A stretch of 10,507 nucleotides of DNA from Campylobacteraceae bacterium UBA1877 (GCA_002352945.1 DDHL01000069.1:1-10507), one strand, 5' to 3'; shown: positions 1 through 7,040, counted from the first letter of the stretch. The notes: generated by a model not told the origin, from the sequence alone. A program made the numbers and translations.

Positions 1-365
1 GCCGGCAAAGATGTAGCGGCTATAAAAATGTATTTTATTATCCAGCCAATAACAATAGTATAAAAAGAGAGAATCAATATGCCTGTAAAGATCATAAAAC
101 CTGCGTACTTCCATAGTGAGCCATTTTTTGGCGCTAAGCTTTCAAAAGCACTAACAGAATCACCGCGACTTAGTCTTCCAATTACAGATTCAGCTAAAAA
201 TATTGAGATTCCAATAAAAACAGTTGTTAAAAGATAGATTAAAACAAATGCTCCACCACCATTTTCTCCTGCCATATAGGGAAATTTCCAAATATTTCCC
301 AATCCAACAGCACTACCGGCTGCAGCCAAAATAAATCCAATCTTCGAAAAACGCTCACCTTGCAT
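1..365 (-). CDS. Sodium:neurotransmitter symporter (NSS/SNF) family transporter, N-terminal part (runs off the left edge)
   Basis: This is the first 121 codons of a Na+-coupled amino-acid (or similar) importer of the inner membrane, LeuT fold. The strongest sign is TM1, residues 13-40, with GSAVGLGNIWKFPY followed by ENGGGAF, the NSS signature. By alignment to LeuT from memory, the Na+-ligand positions G20, A22, V23 and N27 correspond to G17, A19, V20 and N24 here, all conserved. The LeuT gate arginine R30 is replaced by K27, which is also seen in other bacterial members. TM2 (about 40-60) ends in the conserved AESVIGR, and a third hydrophobic segment spans about 88-117. The ATG at 365 is preceded by AAGGAAG at good spacing. 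The substrate cannot be told from this part. The gene is divergent from the membrane protein gene at 492. Family assignment is firm. Confidence 0.93.
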   Translation of the reverse strand, partial: MQGERFSKIGFILAAAGSAVGLGNIWKFPYMAGENGGGAFVLIYLLTTVFIGISIFLAESVIGRLSRGDSVSAFESLAPKNGSLWKYAGFMIFTGILILSFYTIVIGWIIKYIFIAATSLP

Positions 366-377
366 GGGCTTCCTTGT

Positions 378-437
378 GTATGCTTAAATTTTACGGCTAA
401 TTTAATCAGCCAAAAATGAAAACATAGTTTAGCATAC
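378..437. repeat. Inverted repeat pair flanking the centre of the divergent intergenic region
   Basis: GTATGCT at 378-384 and AGCATAC at 431-437 are exact 7-bp inverted copies, and flanking A/T-rich bases extend the similarity. Between them lies a smaller imperfect dyad at 395-411 (GGCT and AGCC arms), which on the minus strand could fold as a 7-bp hairpin with one G-U pair. The arrangement lies between the two divergent genes and may be an operator pair or a leader structure of the NSS transporter mRNA. Function is inferred only from position. Confidence 0.4.
388..393 (-). promoter_or_regulatory. Possible -10 box for the NSS transporter gene
   Basis: On the minus strand this reads TAAAAT, five of six matches to TATAAT, and would place the transcript start about 15 bases before the ATG at 365, just ahead of its AAGGAAG ribosome binding site. 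No clear -35 is visible, which is usual for sigma-70 promoters in Campylobacterota. A second weaker candidate, TATGCT at 431-436, lies inside an inverted repeat. The choice is uncertain. Confidence 0.3.
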
Positions 438-449
438 AAGAGACGAAAA

Positions 450-468
450 ATCACAATAGCACTGTGAT
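450..468. promoter_or_regulatory. Operator-like inverted repeat upstream of the 492 gene
   Basis: ATCACA at 450-455 and TGTGAT at 463-468 form a perfect 6-bp inverted repeat with a 7-base centre. The right arm touches the -10 box at 468-473, so a bound protein would cover the -35 to -10 spacer. It is not a CRP site, because the half-sites point the opposite way (TCACA first, TGTGA second). The regulator is unknown. Confidence 0.4.
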
Positions 469-473
469 ATAAT
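468..473 (+). promoter_or_regulatory. Probable -10 box (TATAAT) for the membrane protein gene
   Basis: This is a perfect TATAAT. A start site six to seven bases on, near 480, leaves a leader of only about 12 bases that carries the ribosome binding site AAGGAG (481-486), five bases before the ATG at 492. No good -35 hexamer is seen; the A-rich stretch at 443-450 lies where one would be. Confidence 0.6.
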
Positions 474-491
474 TAAAAATAAGGAGAAAAA

Positions 492-1271
492 ATGGCAAAA
501 AAAAGATTAATTGTGCTTTCGTGTATAATCATAGCAGCCACCATTGTAAGCATAGCTCCTTTTATTGACCAGCTTAGCTACACATACCATGAAGAATCTT
601 TTAAAAGAGCGCTCTATGCTTTTGGAATTGCAAAAACTCTCAATGGAGTAATCTCTTTATTCCAAGGCACTGAAATTCAAGGCTCGCTTATTGTTGCAGG
701 CGCTACTTTTAGTATTGGTGAAATTTTAGATCCTTTAAATGATATGGTTGAGCGATTTTCATGGCTCATGCTCGCAAGTAGTGTCGCATTGGGAATTGAA
801 AAACTACTCATTAGTTTAGGCGCTGCCCAAGCTTTAAAAATTATAATCTTTCTTAGCGGAATTTGTGCACTTATTGCACTTTGGGTTCCAAATAAGCTCT
901 TTGTTTTAAAAGAGTCTATTTTGCGCTTTTTTATAGTGGTTATGATACTTCGTTTTTGCATGCCAGCACTTGAGCTTTCAAACTCCCTTATTCATTCACA
1001 CTTTACACAGCAAACCTATGCTCAATCAATGCAAACACTTAGCAAAGAAGCAACAGAACTTGAGAGTTCAAAAAGAGAACTTCCAAAAGAGTTGAGTTTT
1101 TACCAAAAGTTAAATCAAAAAATAGATTCGCTCTCAGAAGAGATGGTAAATATAATGGTAGTTTTTACATTCCATACAATCTTATTGCCGCTGCTTTTTT
1201 TGTGGATAACTTTTAATCTTATAAAGGCAGTTATTTTAAAAAGAGAGAAGTTTTCAATGCTTTACATGTAA
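492..1271 (+). CDS. Conserved-looking multi-pass membrane protein of unknown function
   Basis: I do not recognise this gene with certainty. The 259-residue product has an N-terminal hydrophobic segment (about 5-24) that could be a signal anchor. Further hydrophobic stretches lie at about 90-110, 115-133, 144-162 and 220-249, so it should be an inner-membrane protein. Residues 73-110 are the most patterned part, with GEILDPLNDMVERFSWLML, and look like a conserved core. Residues 172-218 are hydrophilic and Glu/Lys/Leu-rich, probably a helical or coiled-coil extramembrane segment between the last two membrane helices. The C-terminus is basic (KREK). There is no catalytic motif, Cys cluster or transporter signature. 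Start: ATG after AAGGAG and a clear TATAAT. From memory, C. jejuni also has an integral membrane protein gene beside atpE. It stands as a single gene convergent with tRNA-Leu. Confidence 0.85.
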   Translation: MAKKRLIVLSCIIIAATIVSIAPFIDQLSYTYHEESFKRALYAFGIAKTLNGVISLFQGTEIQGSLIVAGATFSIGEILDPLNDMVERFSWLMLASSVALGIEKLLISLGAAQALKIIIFLSGICALIALWVPNKLFVLKESILRFFIVVMILRFCMPALELSNSLIHSHFTQQTYAQSMQTLSKEATELESSKRELPKELSFYQKLNQKIDSLSEEMVNIMVVFTFHTILLPLLFLWITFNLIKAVILKREKFSMLYM

Positions 1272-1276
1272 AGAAG

Positions 1277-1362
1277 TGGTGCGACCGACGAGACTTGAAC
1301 TCGTACACCACAAAGGCACTACCCCCTCAAGATAGCGTGTCTACCAATTCCACCACGGTCGC
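1277..1362 (-). tRNA. tRNA-Leu, anticodon GAG
   Basis: The minus strand folds into a complete class II tRNA. The acceptor strands GCGACCG (1362-1356) and CGGTCGC (1287-1281) are perfectly complementary, followed by discriminator A and an encoded CCA at 1279-1277. The D arm contains AATTGGTAGA. The anticodon stem is CTATC/GGTAG with loop TTGAGGG, giving anticodon GAG at 1326-1328 (reads CUC and CUU). A long variable arm of about 14 bases precedes the T arm ACGAG-TTCAAGT-CTCGT. The long variable arm and the anticodon agree on leucine. It lies 31 bp downstream of atpE on the same strand with no visible promoter of its own, so it is probably cut from an atpE transcript. Its 3' end is five bases from the stop of the convergent gene. 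Confidence 0.97.
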
Positions 1363-1366
1363 ATAA

Positions 1367-1386
1367 GACCCAAGAAATCTTGGGTC
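1367..1386 (-). promoter_or_regulatory. Perfect hairpin between atpE and tRNA-Leu, possibly a processing or partial termination signal
   Basis: Two exact 9-base inverted arms, GACCCAAGA and TCTTGGGTC, are separated by two bases, which gives an 8-bp stem with a four-base loop. It starts eight bases after the atpE stop and ends four bases before the tRNA 5' end. The bases after it on the minus strand are only TTAT, so it lacks the U-tract of a good intrinsic terminator. It may protect the atpE mRNA 3' end after RNase P cuts at the tRNA. Confidence 0.6.
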
Positions 1387-1393
1387 AAGAAAA

Positions 1394-1693
1394 TTACATA
1401 AATGGGTTTGCGTAAAGAATAATTAGTGATACAACCAAGGCATAAATAACTTGTGCTTCGATCATCGCAAGTGCGATAAACATGGTTGTCATCAATTTTC
1501 CACCAACACCAGGATTTCGTGCAGTACCCGCAATTGTTGCAGCAGCAGTATTACCCATACCTACCGCACCACCAAGGGCAGCAATACCAAGACCTAATGC
1601 AGCAGCAATAACAGAGTACGCTTTAAGTGTTTCGCCATCAGCAGCAAATGCAAATGATGCAAATGCAACCATTAGAAAAAGAATCTTCTTCAT
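1394..1693 (-). CDS. atpE: F1Fo ATP synthase subunit c
   Basis: This is the proteolipid that forms the rotating c-ring of the inner-membrane Fo sector and carries protons past subunit a. The 99-residue product is longer than the usual 75-85 because it begins with a signal-peptide-like segment (MKKILFLMVAFASFAFA, predicted cut after A17 or A18), as I recall for other Campylobacterota c subunits. Helix 1 (about 26-52) has the glycine-rich LGLGIAALGGAVGMG packing motif. The polar loop has R59-N60-P61. Helix 2 (about 66-94) holds the ion-binding carboxylate E79 in MIEAQVIY. The residues after E79 are A and Q, not the S/T-T of Na+-binding rings, so proton coupling is likely. The start is supported by AAGGAG. 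It stands apart from the other atp genes, as is usual in this phylum. A promoter-like sequence lies upstream at 1765-1770. Confidence 0.97.
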   Translation of the reverse strand: MKKILFLMVAFASFAFAADGETLKAYSVIAAALGLGIAALGGAVGMGNTAAATIAGTARNPGVGGKLMTTMFIALAMIEAQVIYALVVSLIILYANPFM

Positions 1694-1704
1694 CCAACTC
1701 TCCT

Positions 1705-1757
1705 TATAATTTTTAGCAAAGTCCGTTCGGCTACGTATCCCTACTTACCACTTTGCA
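1705..1757 (-). promoter_or_regulatory. atpE leader with possible long-range hairpin
   Basis: On the minus strand GCAAAGT and ACTTTGC are exact 7-base complements bracketing about 27 bases, followed by an A/T-rich single-stranded stretch that holds the atpE ribosome binding site. The fold would sit at the 5' end of a transcript from the -10 at 1765-1770. It may stabilise the atpE mRNA or expose the ribosome binding site. Only the complementarity is seen; the role is inferred. Confidence 0.35.
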
Positions 1758-1764
1758 GGGCGTA

Positions 1765-1770
1765 ATTATA
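1765..1770 (-). promoter_or_regulatory. Probable -10 box for atpE (and tRNA-Leu)
   Basis: The minus strand reads GTATAAT, a perfect TATAAT, 71 bases before the atpE ATG. It lies in the centre of a 7-bp inverted repeat (GGCGTAA and TTACGCC, 1760-1779), so the sequence can be read as a promoter under a dyad operator or as a hairpin ending the pnp transcript. No T-tract follows the dyad, which argues against a classical terminator. A T-rich stretch lies upstream, as is typical of promoters in this phylum. Confidence 0.5.
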
Positions 1771-1798
1771 CTTACGCCTTCGTTAAAAATAGTTTAAA

Positions 1799-4030
1799 TT
1801 AAACCTTTTCAATAAGCTCCAAACTAACCTTATGACCCTTTTGCTCTAAAACCTTAACCTTAACTTTTTCCCCAATACTTAAGTAATCATTTACGTCATT
1901 AACTCGCTCTTTAGCGATTTTTGATACATGTAAAAGTCCATCAACACCGCCTGGAAGCTCTACAAATGCACCAAAATCAACAATTCTTTTTACTTCTCCC
2001 TCATAAATTGAGCCCGCTTTAAAATGGGGAGTATCTTTATGACGCTCCCTTGAGTTTCCTCTTCCTTTAAATCCGCCTCTTCCATTATCTTTTTGGGTGA
2101 TTTCAATAATATAATCTTTTGCCGCCTCTACTTGCTGTTTCTTTTCGCCAGCAATCTTTACTTCACCTTTTTCACGGTCAAGGTCAATTGAAACCTCAAA
2201 TCGCTCAATAATCTCGCGTATTGTTTTTCCAGCTTGACCTATAATATCTACAATCTTACTTGGATCAATACTAAAGAGTTCAAGTTTTGGCAAAACTTCG
2301 TCATTTAACTCAATTTTAGCATCAGCCTCTTCCATGAGGTTTAAAATATGCTCTCTTGCCTCTTTGGCTTGATAGAGAGCCTCTTTTAATATATTTAGCT
2401 CAATTCCACCAAGTTTGATATCCATTTGAAGAGCCGTAATGCCCTCTCGTGTTCCTGCAACTTTAAAATCCATATCCCCATCATGGTCTTCTAATCCCAT
2501 AATGTCAGTTAAGATTGCATATTTATCCTCTTCAAAAACCATACCCATTGCAACTCCGGCTACAAGTGCGCTTGTATTAACTCCCGCAGCTCGCAAAGCA
2601 AGAGATCCTGCACATACTGTGGCCATAGAGGATGAGCCGTTTGATTCTAAAATCTCTGATACAAGCCTAATTGTATATAAACTATTCATATCAATTGTTG
2701 GAGTCAAGGCTCTTTTTGCCAAATTTCCATGCCCTAACTCTCTTCGTCCTGGTGGTCGCATTGGGCTTGCTTCACCTACACTAAATCCTGGAAAATTGTA
2801 GTTGACCATAAAGGTATCTGTTTGCACCCCTTTTTCGGTCAAAATATCATACATTTGTCCATCTTGGTCGCTTCCTAAGGTCACTACAGCTAAAGCTTGG
2901 GTTTGGCCCCTTGTAAAAAGACATGAGCCGTGCGCTTTTGGCAAAATATTTGTCTCTATTGTTATTGGGCGAACTTCCTTTAATCCCCGCCCATCTGCAC
3001 GAACACCTTTTTGTATAATTTGATCTCGAACTATCTTTCTTTTATAAGCATCTAGGACTGTTGCTACCAACTCCTCATCCCAGCCTTCACTCTTTGCAAT
3101 CTCATCTTCTAAAATCATCTTCACAATGCGTTTAAGCTCAACAGCCCGTTCGCTTTTTGCCATCTGGTTAATTGCCTCTTTAACCTCATCTTTATACATT
3201 CTATCAATGTATACATAGATTGATTCATTGGCTAATTCTGGCTTATATTCTAATTTGGCATCCTCTTTTTTAATTGGCGTAAAAGCTTCTTCATATGCAC
3301 TTGCTGCCCTTGTGATTGCGCTTTGAGCTGTAGCAATAGCTTCAACCATTCGCTCTTCATCAAACTCATTGCTCTTTTGCAAATTAAGCAATCCATCTCC
3401 AAGTGCTGGATCTAGCATTGGATCAATTGCGGCCATTGGAACAGGCTCTGGATCAATACTTGGAAGGGAGCGCATCTCAATCATCAACAACTCTTCCTTT
3501 GTTCCAGCAACATATAGATCCAAAGTACTCTGTTTTAATTGACTATTGCTTGGATTGATAATAAATTTATTATCTATACATCCAATTCTCACACCAGCTA
3601 CTGGTCTATTTACCGGAATATCAGATAGGTACAAGGCTGCTGAAGCCGCATTAAGCGCTGCTACTTGCAAGTCAACTTCAGGATCACATGAAAGAACAAA
3701 AAGAACAATCTGTGTTGGATATGCATACCCTTTTGGAAATAGTGGGCGCAGACTTCTGTCAATAATTCGAGAAGTTAGCGTTTCAAAATCTCCAGGTTTT
3801 GTCTCTCGCTTAATATAACCTCCTGGAATCTTTCCAGCAGCATATGTTTTTTCAATGTATTGGACTGTAAGTGGTAAAAAATTCTCCTCTACTTGCTTAT
3901 CATCTCTTGCTACGGTTGCCAAAATAACCGTATCTTTTATTGTAAGCAGTACTGCTCCAGCAGCATGCCTTGCAACCTTGCCGACGTCATAAATTTCGGT
4001 TTGGTTATTTACCTCTATAGAATATTGCAT
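1799..4030 (-). CDS. pnp: Polyribonucleotide nucleotidyltransferase (PNPase)
   Basis: PNPase degrades RNA 3' to 5' with phosphate, releasing nucleoside diphosphates; it works as a trimer in the cytoplasm. All domains are present: RNase PH core 1 (about 10-140, with [11 protein letters not shown] and [12 protein letters not shown]), the helical linker (about 240-320), and RNase PH core 2 (about 340-570). Core 2 carries [23 protein letters not shown] at 462-470 and [12 protein letters not shown]515 and D521 match the E. coli catalytic D486 and D492. The KH domain (about 585-645) has its GxxG loop at G598-G601, and the S1 domain is at about 672-740. The protein is 743 residues against about 711 in E. 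coli, partly from a Gly/Arg-rich linker (648-665) between KH and S1. The ATG lies two bases after the stop of the phosphoribosyltransferase gene, with GAGGTG in that gene's last codons, so translation is probably coupled. Confidence 0.98.
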   Translation of the reverse strand: MQYSIEVNNQTEIYDVGKVARHAAGAVLLTIKDTVILATVARDDKQVEENFLPLTVQYIEKTYAAGKIPGGYIKRETKPGDFETLTSRIIDRSLRPLFPKGYAYPTQIVLFVLSCDPEVDLQVAALNAASAALYLSDIPVNRPVAGVRIGCIDNKFIINPSNSQLKQSTLDLYVAGTKEELLMIEMRSLPSIDPEPVPMAAIDPMLDPALGDGLLNLQKSNEFDEERMVEAIATAQSAITRAASAYEEAFTPIKKEDAKLEYKPELANESIYVYIDRMYKDEVKEAINQMAKSERAVELKRIVKMILEDEIAKSEGWDEELVATVLDAYKRKIVRDQIIQKGVRADGRGLKEVRPITIETNILPKAHGSCLFTRGQTQALAVVTLGSDQDGQMYDILTEKGVQTDTFMVNYNFPGFSVGEASPMRPPGRRELGHGNLAKRALTPTIDMNSLYTIRLVSEILESNGSSSMATVCAGSLALRAAGVNTSALVAGVAMGMVFEEDKYAILTDIMGLEDHDGDMDFKVAGTREGITALQMDIKLGGIELNILKEALYQAKEAREHILNLMEEADAKIELNDEVLPKLELFSIDPSKIVDIIGQAGKTIREIIERFEVSIDLDREKGEVKIAGEKKQQVEAAKDYIIEITQKDNGRGGFKGRGNSRERHKDTPHFKAGSIYEGEVKRIVDFGAFVELPGGVDGLLHVSKIAKERVNDVNDYLSIGEKVKVKVLEQKGHKVSLELIEKV

Positions 4031-4032
4031 AT

Positions 4033-4734
4033 TTACACCTCTTTTGTTTTTTGAAATGGCAAATAGTGTGGGCTAGCATCGATTATGGCTTTAACCTCTT
4101 CAGATTTCATCAAACTTGCATCTTCATAATAAAAAGCCACATCCACAAAATTAGCAACTCGATAAGCGGTAAAAATCTCATCTACCACTGTTTCTAAACT
4201 TGCATACACATTTGTAGCAATAACTGGTGTTGCAAATGAAACTGACTTTGCACCTTCACTTATTGCTGTTTTAATGGAGGTTAAAACGGTCATACCCGTC
4301 TCGCAACCTTCATCAATGAGTAAAACATTTTTACCCTTAAGTGATTTTATCAAATCTCCTTTTCGATATTTATAAACATATTTTAATATTTTCTCCTCAT
4401 ATTTTCGACGAGCTTCACCATATATGTAATCTAAATTAATTTCAAAAGCCCTTACTAACTCATCGTGGATTACAATCTCCTCGGTTTCACTCACCATTGC
4501 AATTGTACACTCTGGATTATTTGGTGCTGCAACAGTTTCGGTAAATAAAACATCATAGTATAAACCCAGCTTCTTTGCAATAAACTCTGTAATTGGGACA
4601 CCCTCGGCTGAAAGCGCCACCAAAATCCAGCCTTCTTGAACCATCTGTTCTGTGGGCAAAACATCAAATAACTTTTGCGCAGCATCAATGCGATTTGTAA
4701 ATTGAAAAAATTCAGAATCTAAATCGTGTTGCAT
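4033..4734 (-). CDS. COG1926-type predicted phosphoribosyltransferase
   Basis: The 233-residue cytoplasmic protein has a type I phosphoribosyltransferase fold. Its PRPP-binding motif lies at about 137-149, [13 protein letters not shown], matching the family pattern of hydrophobics, D-D/E-G, then TG-x-T. The rest fits COG1926 from end to end: [11 protein letters not shown] near the N-terminus, then a GVP loop at 45-47, APNNPE at 70-75, HDELVRAF at 90-97, and [14 protein letters not shown] near the end. Members are called predicted phosphoribosyltransferases and the base they act on is unknown. Two sites differ from the usual pattern as I recall it: PRGGVP is SAEGVP here, and the KLGAPGNPE stretch is [10 protein letters not shown]. 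The start overlaps the end of the J-domain gene by 23 bases, and pnp follows two bases later. A link to RNA or nucleotide recycling is suggested only by context. Confidence 0.8.
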   Translation of the reverse strand: MQHDLDSEFFQFTNRIDAAQKLFDVLPTEQMVQEGWILVALSAEGVPITEFIAKKLGLYYDVLFTETVAAPNNPECTIAMVSETEEIVIHDELVRAFEINLDYIYGEARRKYEEKILKYVYKYRKGDLIKSLKGKNVLLIDEGCETGMTVLTSIKTAISEGAKSVSFATPVIATNVYASLETVVDEIFTAYRVANFVDVAFYYEDASLMKSEEVKAIIDASPHYLPFQKTKEV

Positions 4735-4978
4735 GGTTCTCTTCTGGAAATTGTCTTGCTACCTCATCTTCTGAAAAGGTAAATTTATATGTTTCCATAT
4801 AAGTTTTTACTAGCTTATATGCCTCATTTATCTTTTGCATCTTCTTGTTGTCACTATTTATGTCTGGATGATATTTTTTTGCCATCAAACGGTAACGGGA
4901 GCGAAGATCTTTTAAAGAGATCAGAACAGGCAACTCTAGCACCGATAAAGCATCAAGCAATTTTTCATGATTAGCCAT
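4712..4978 (-). CDS. Small J-domain (DnaJ-like) protein
   Basis: The 88-residue protein is little more than a J-domain, the part of DnaJ-type co-chaperones that stimulates ATP hydrolysis by an Hsp70 such as DnaK. The HPD tripeptide is at residues 37-39, after the basic helix II RSRYRLMAKKY and followed by helix III KKMQKINEAYKLVKTYME. Helix I is replaced by ELPVLISLKDL. There is no Gly/Phe region, zinc finger or substrate-binding domain. A longer frame could start at 5062, but that would lie inside lptD. The ATG at 4978 comes one base after the lptD stop, has a purine-rich GGAAGAG in the lptD tail, and is the better start. The 3' end overlaps the phosphoribosyltransferase start by 23 bases. 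Its client is unknown; LptD, the phosphoribosyltransferase and PNPase are its neighbours. Confidence 0.85.
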   Translation of the reverse strand: MANHEKLLDALSVLELPVLISLKDLRSRYRLMAKKYHPDINSDNKKMQKINEAYKLVKTYMETYKFTFSEDEVARQFPEENHATRFRF

Positions 4979-4979
4979 T

Positions 4980-7040
4980 TTACATTGTCTCTTCCACGGT
5001 ATGTTCATACTCAATAGATCCAATTGGATAGAGATTAAATAGGATATAAAACCCTTTTTCACTCACAGAATCAGAGCCAGAACTTGTTAGTTTTGGAGTT
5101 ATGGTCTCTTTATAAACTAAACTATAATCCCAACATTTACGAAGCACCTTATAGCCAATCTGCCACGTATTTGTATAGCTATCTTCAATATTGTAATTTA
5201 CTTTTCCAAATATATTATAGTATTTTCCAACGCTTGCTTCAAATGAAGCATTTAAATAGTTCTGTTTTGTATCATCAGCATAGTGATAAAACGTATGTGA
5301 AACATTAAATTTAAATGGTGATACTTTCCAGCTTGCAACAGATTGAAGCTTGGATAATCGATGAAATTCGTGAGAGTAATAAAACTCATTTGTAATAGTA
5401 AAATCGTCACTCATGTAATATGAGATACTATTTTCAATATCGCCATACTTATACAGGTCATCTTCAAAATAAAATGGCTGGGTTAAACTGTGTTTAAATC
5501 TTTTTTTACCTGCAGAATCATAAAAATATTGTACAAGCTTTGCTCTTAAATTTTCAGTTTCAGTATTTGTAGAAATAAAGTCTTCCGTAATCTCACCATC
5601 ATCAAAGGATGGAATAATATAGCTTAATCCAAGATATAAGGCGTGATAAAAATTAGAATATGGACGGGCTAAATCTGTAAATAGATCAATTTCGTGATAG
5701 TTTCGATAAAATGTTTCATCTAAATCTCCAACCCTATCATCATATCGCACATGGGTAAAATAGAAATTTTCAGACAATTCTAAATGTAAAAAATCATCAA
5801 AAAATGTCGTATAAAATGATATTGGAACACTTACTTCATATTGATTGGCAGTCACCCCATCTTTTCGTGTATAATTGTGCATTTGACTATCAAAGCTATA
5901 AAGCAAATTTGGCAAAAAGAAGTGGTTTGAAAAACGGTGGTACTGTAAAGTGGGTAGCTCTTGCAAAGTGCTACGATTAGAGGTTTTTCTTGTATCTATA
6001 TAATACTTTGAATAGAGTCCAAAATAGTCATAATCTTTTGATAAATAGTAGTTGATTCTTGATGTTACTAACCCATCTGACGTATCACCATCTTGGCTTT
6101 TCATATTAATATAATCGATATCATTTAAGTAGTGAATATCAATCCACAATCCATCGCTCGCCTTTTCATCTAAAAGATGACTAACGAGTCTTGAGCGCTG
6201 GTATTCAATATCAAAGCCATAGTGTTTATCGTTTTCTAAATCCTCCTCTTGCACGTAACTTGATTGCTCTTTAAAAAATCCAGCAACTACACTACCTTTA
6301 GAGTAAGGTGAATCTACAAAACGCAATGTAGTGTATAATCCATGGCCCCTTTCGGTTCGAATTTGAGGATCAAGTTCCAAATCCCAATTGTGCGCAGGAG
6401 CAAAATAGATAGGCTGTTCGTAGTAAAACCCTTCACTACTACTAAAACCAATTTTTGGAGTCAAAAGACCCGATCGTCTTGTCTTGTCGGTAGAGAATGC
6501 AAAATAGGGAAGATAAAATACAGGTATATCTCCAATATGAAAAAGGCTATTATACAGATGCACAAAACTTGTTTCGCGATTTAATCTACCCTTAGTAAAT
6601 GTAATTTTCCAATCGGGATCTTGCACATTACAGCTTGAAGTGATTGCATTTTCACTTGTAAAATAGAGTGGCCCACTAAGTGCACTATTGCACTGCATCC
6701 ACAAATCACTGCGCTGATCGTAGTAAAAAAATGGCAGATACTCACCCTCATCTGTGCGTAAATTTAAACTCACCTCTTCACTTTGAGTTGATTCAAACTC
6801 CCCTCTTAAAACCGATACGTTTCCTGAAAGTTTTAAGTCTCCTGTTGCTTGATTATAAATACCCTTATCTGCAGTTATTACGTAGCGCTCACTATAAACT
6901 AACACATCGCCTTGGGCTTCAATTAAGTCACCGTTTCTGACAACATTATTGGCTAAAAGTTCAACTTTTTGCACCTGTGCGTATGCTACATTTATCAAAA
7001 ACAGCGCCCAAAGCAACAACCCTCGTTTAAACATTAACAA
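4980..7040 (-). CDS. lptD: LPS-assembly protein LptD (OstA/Imp)
   Basis: LptD is the outer-membrane barrel that, with the lipoprotein LptE, inserts lipopolysaccharide into the outer leaflet. Residues 1-21 are a signal peptide (cut after AYA, before Q22). Residues 25-90 are the periplasmic LptA-like (OstA) jellyroll, with VELLANNVV, EAQGDVLVY and LKLSGNVSVL. From about 155 the barrel begins; IPVFYLPYFAFSTDKTRRSG at 172-191 is the family hallmark, followed by aromatic-rich alternating strands to the end. At 686 residues it is shorter than E. coli LptD (784). It has only three cysteines, C117, C137 and C636. Start: TTG at 7040 lies six bases after GAGGA; ATG at 7034, two codons later, is the alternative with poorer spacing. 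Both overlap the RDD gene's end. No lptE-like gene is next to it. Confidence 0.94.
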   Translation of the reverse strand: MLMFKRGLLLWALFLINVAYAQVQKVELLANNVVRNGDLIEAQGDVLVYSERYVITADKGIYNQATGDLKLSGNVSVLRGEFESTQSEEVSLNLRTDEGEYLPFFYYDQRSDLWMQCNSALSGPLYFTSENAITSSCNVQDPDWKITFTKGRLNRETSFVHLYNSLFHIGDIPVFYLPYFAFSTDKTRRSGLLTPKIGFSSSEGFYYEQPIYFAPAHNWDLELDPQIRTERGHGLYTTLRFVDSPYSKGSVVAGFFKEQSSYVQEEDLENDKHYGFDIEYQRSRLVSHLLDEKASDGLWIDIHYLNDIDYINMKSQDGDTSDGLVTSRINYYLSKDYDYFGLYSKYYIDTRKTSNRSTLQELPTLQYHRFSNHFFLPNLLYSFDSQMHNYTRKDGVTANQYEVSVPISFYTTFFDDFLHLELSENFYFTHVRYDDRVGDLDETFYRNYHEIDLFTDLARPYSNFYHALYLGLSYIIPSFDDGEITEDFISTNTETENLRAKLVQYFYDSAGKKRFKHSLTQPFYFEDDLYKYGDIENSISYYMSDDFTITNEFYYSHEFHRLSKLQSVASWKVSPFKFNVSHTFYHYADDTKQNYLNASFEASVGKYYNIFGKVNYNIEDSYTNTWQIGYKVLRKCWDYSLVYKETITPKLTSSGSDSVSEKGFYILFNLYPIGSIEYEHTVEETM

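Noticed and set aside
450..468. CRP-type binding site
   Set aside because: The half-sites are inverted relative to CRP (TCACA on the left, TGTGA on the right) and the spacer is seven bases, so only a generic dyad operator is supported.
1760..1779. Rho-independent terminator for pnp
   Set aside because: The 7-bp dyad GGCGTAA/TTACGCC is not followed by a T-run on the minus strand, and its centre is a perfect TATAAT. A promoter dyad is the better reading.
2439..3023. Plus-strand open frames inside pnp
   Set aside because: They are antisense shadows of a fully conserved PNPase frame, with no homology-like motifs and no ribosome binding sites.
4979..5062. A longer N-terminus for the J-domain protein, starting at 5062
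   Set aside because: The extra 28 codons lie wholly inside the lptD 3' end in another frame and add nothing J-domain-like. The ATG at 4978, one base after the lptD stop, fits the operon style.
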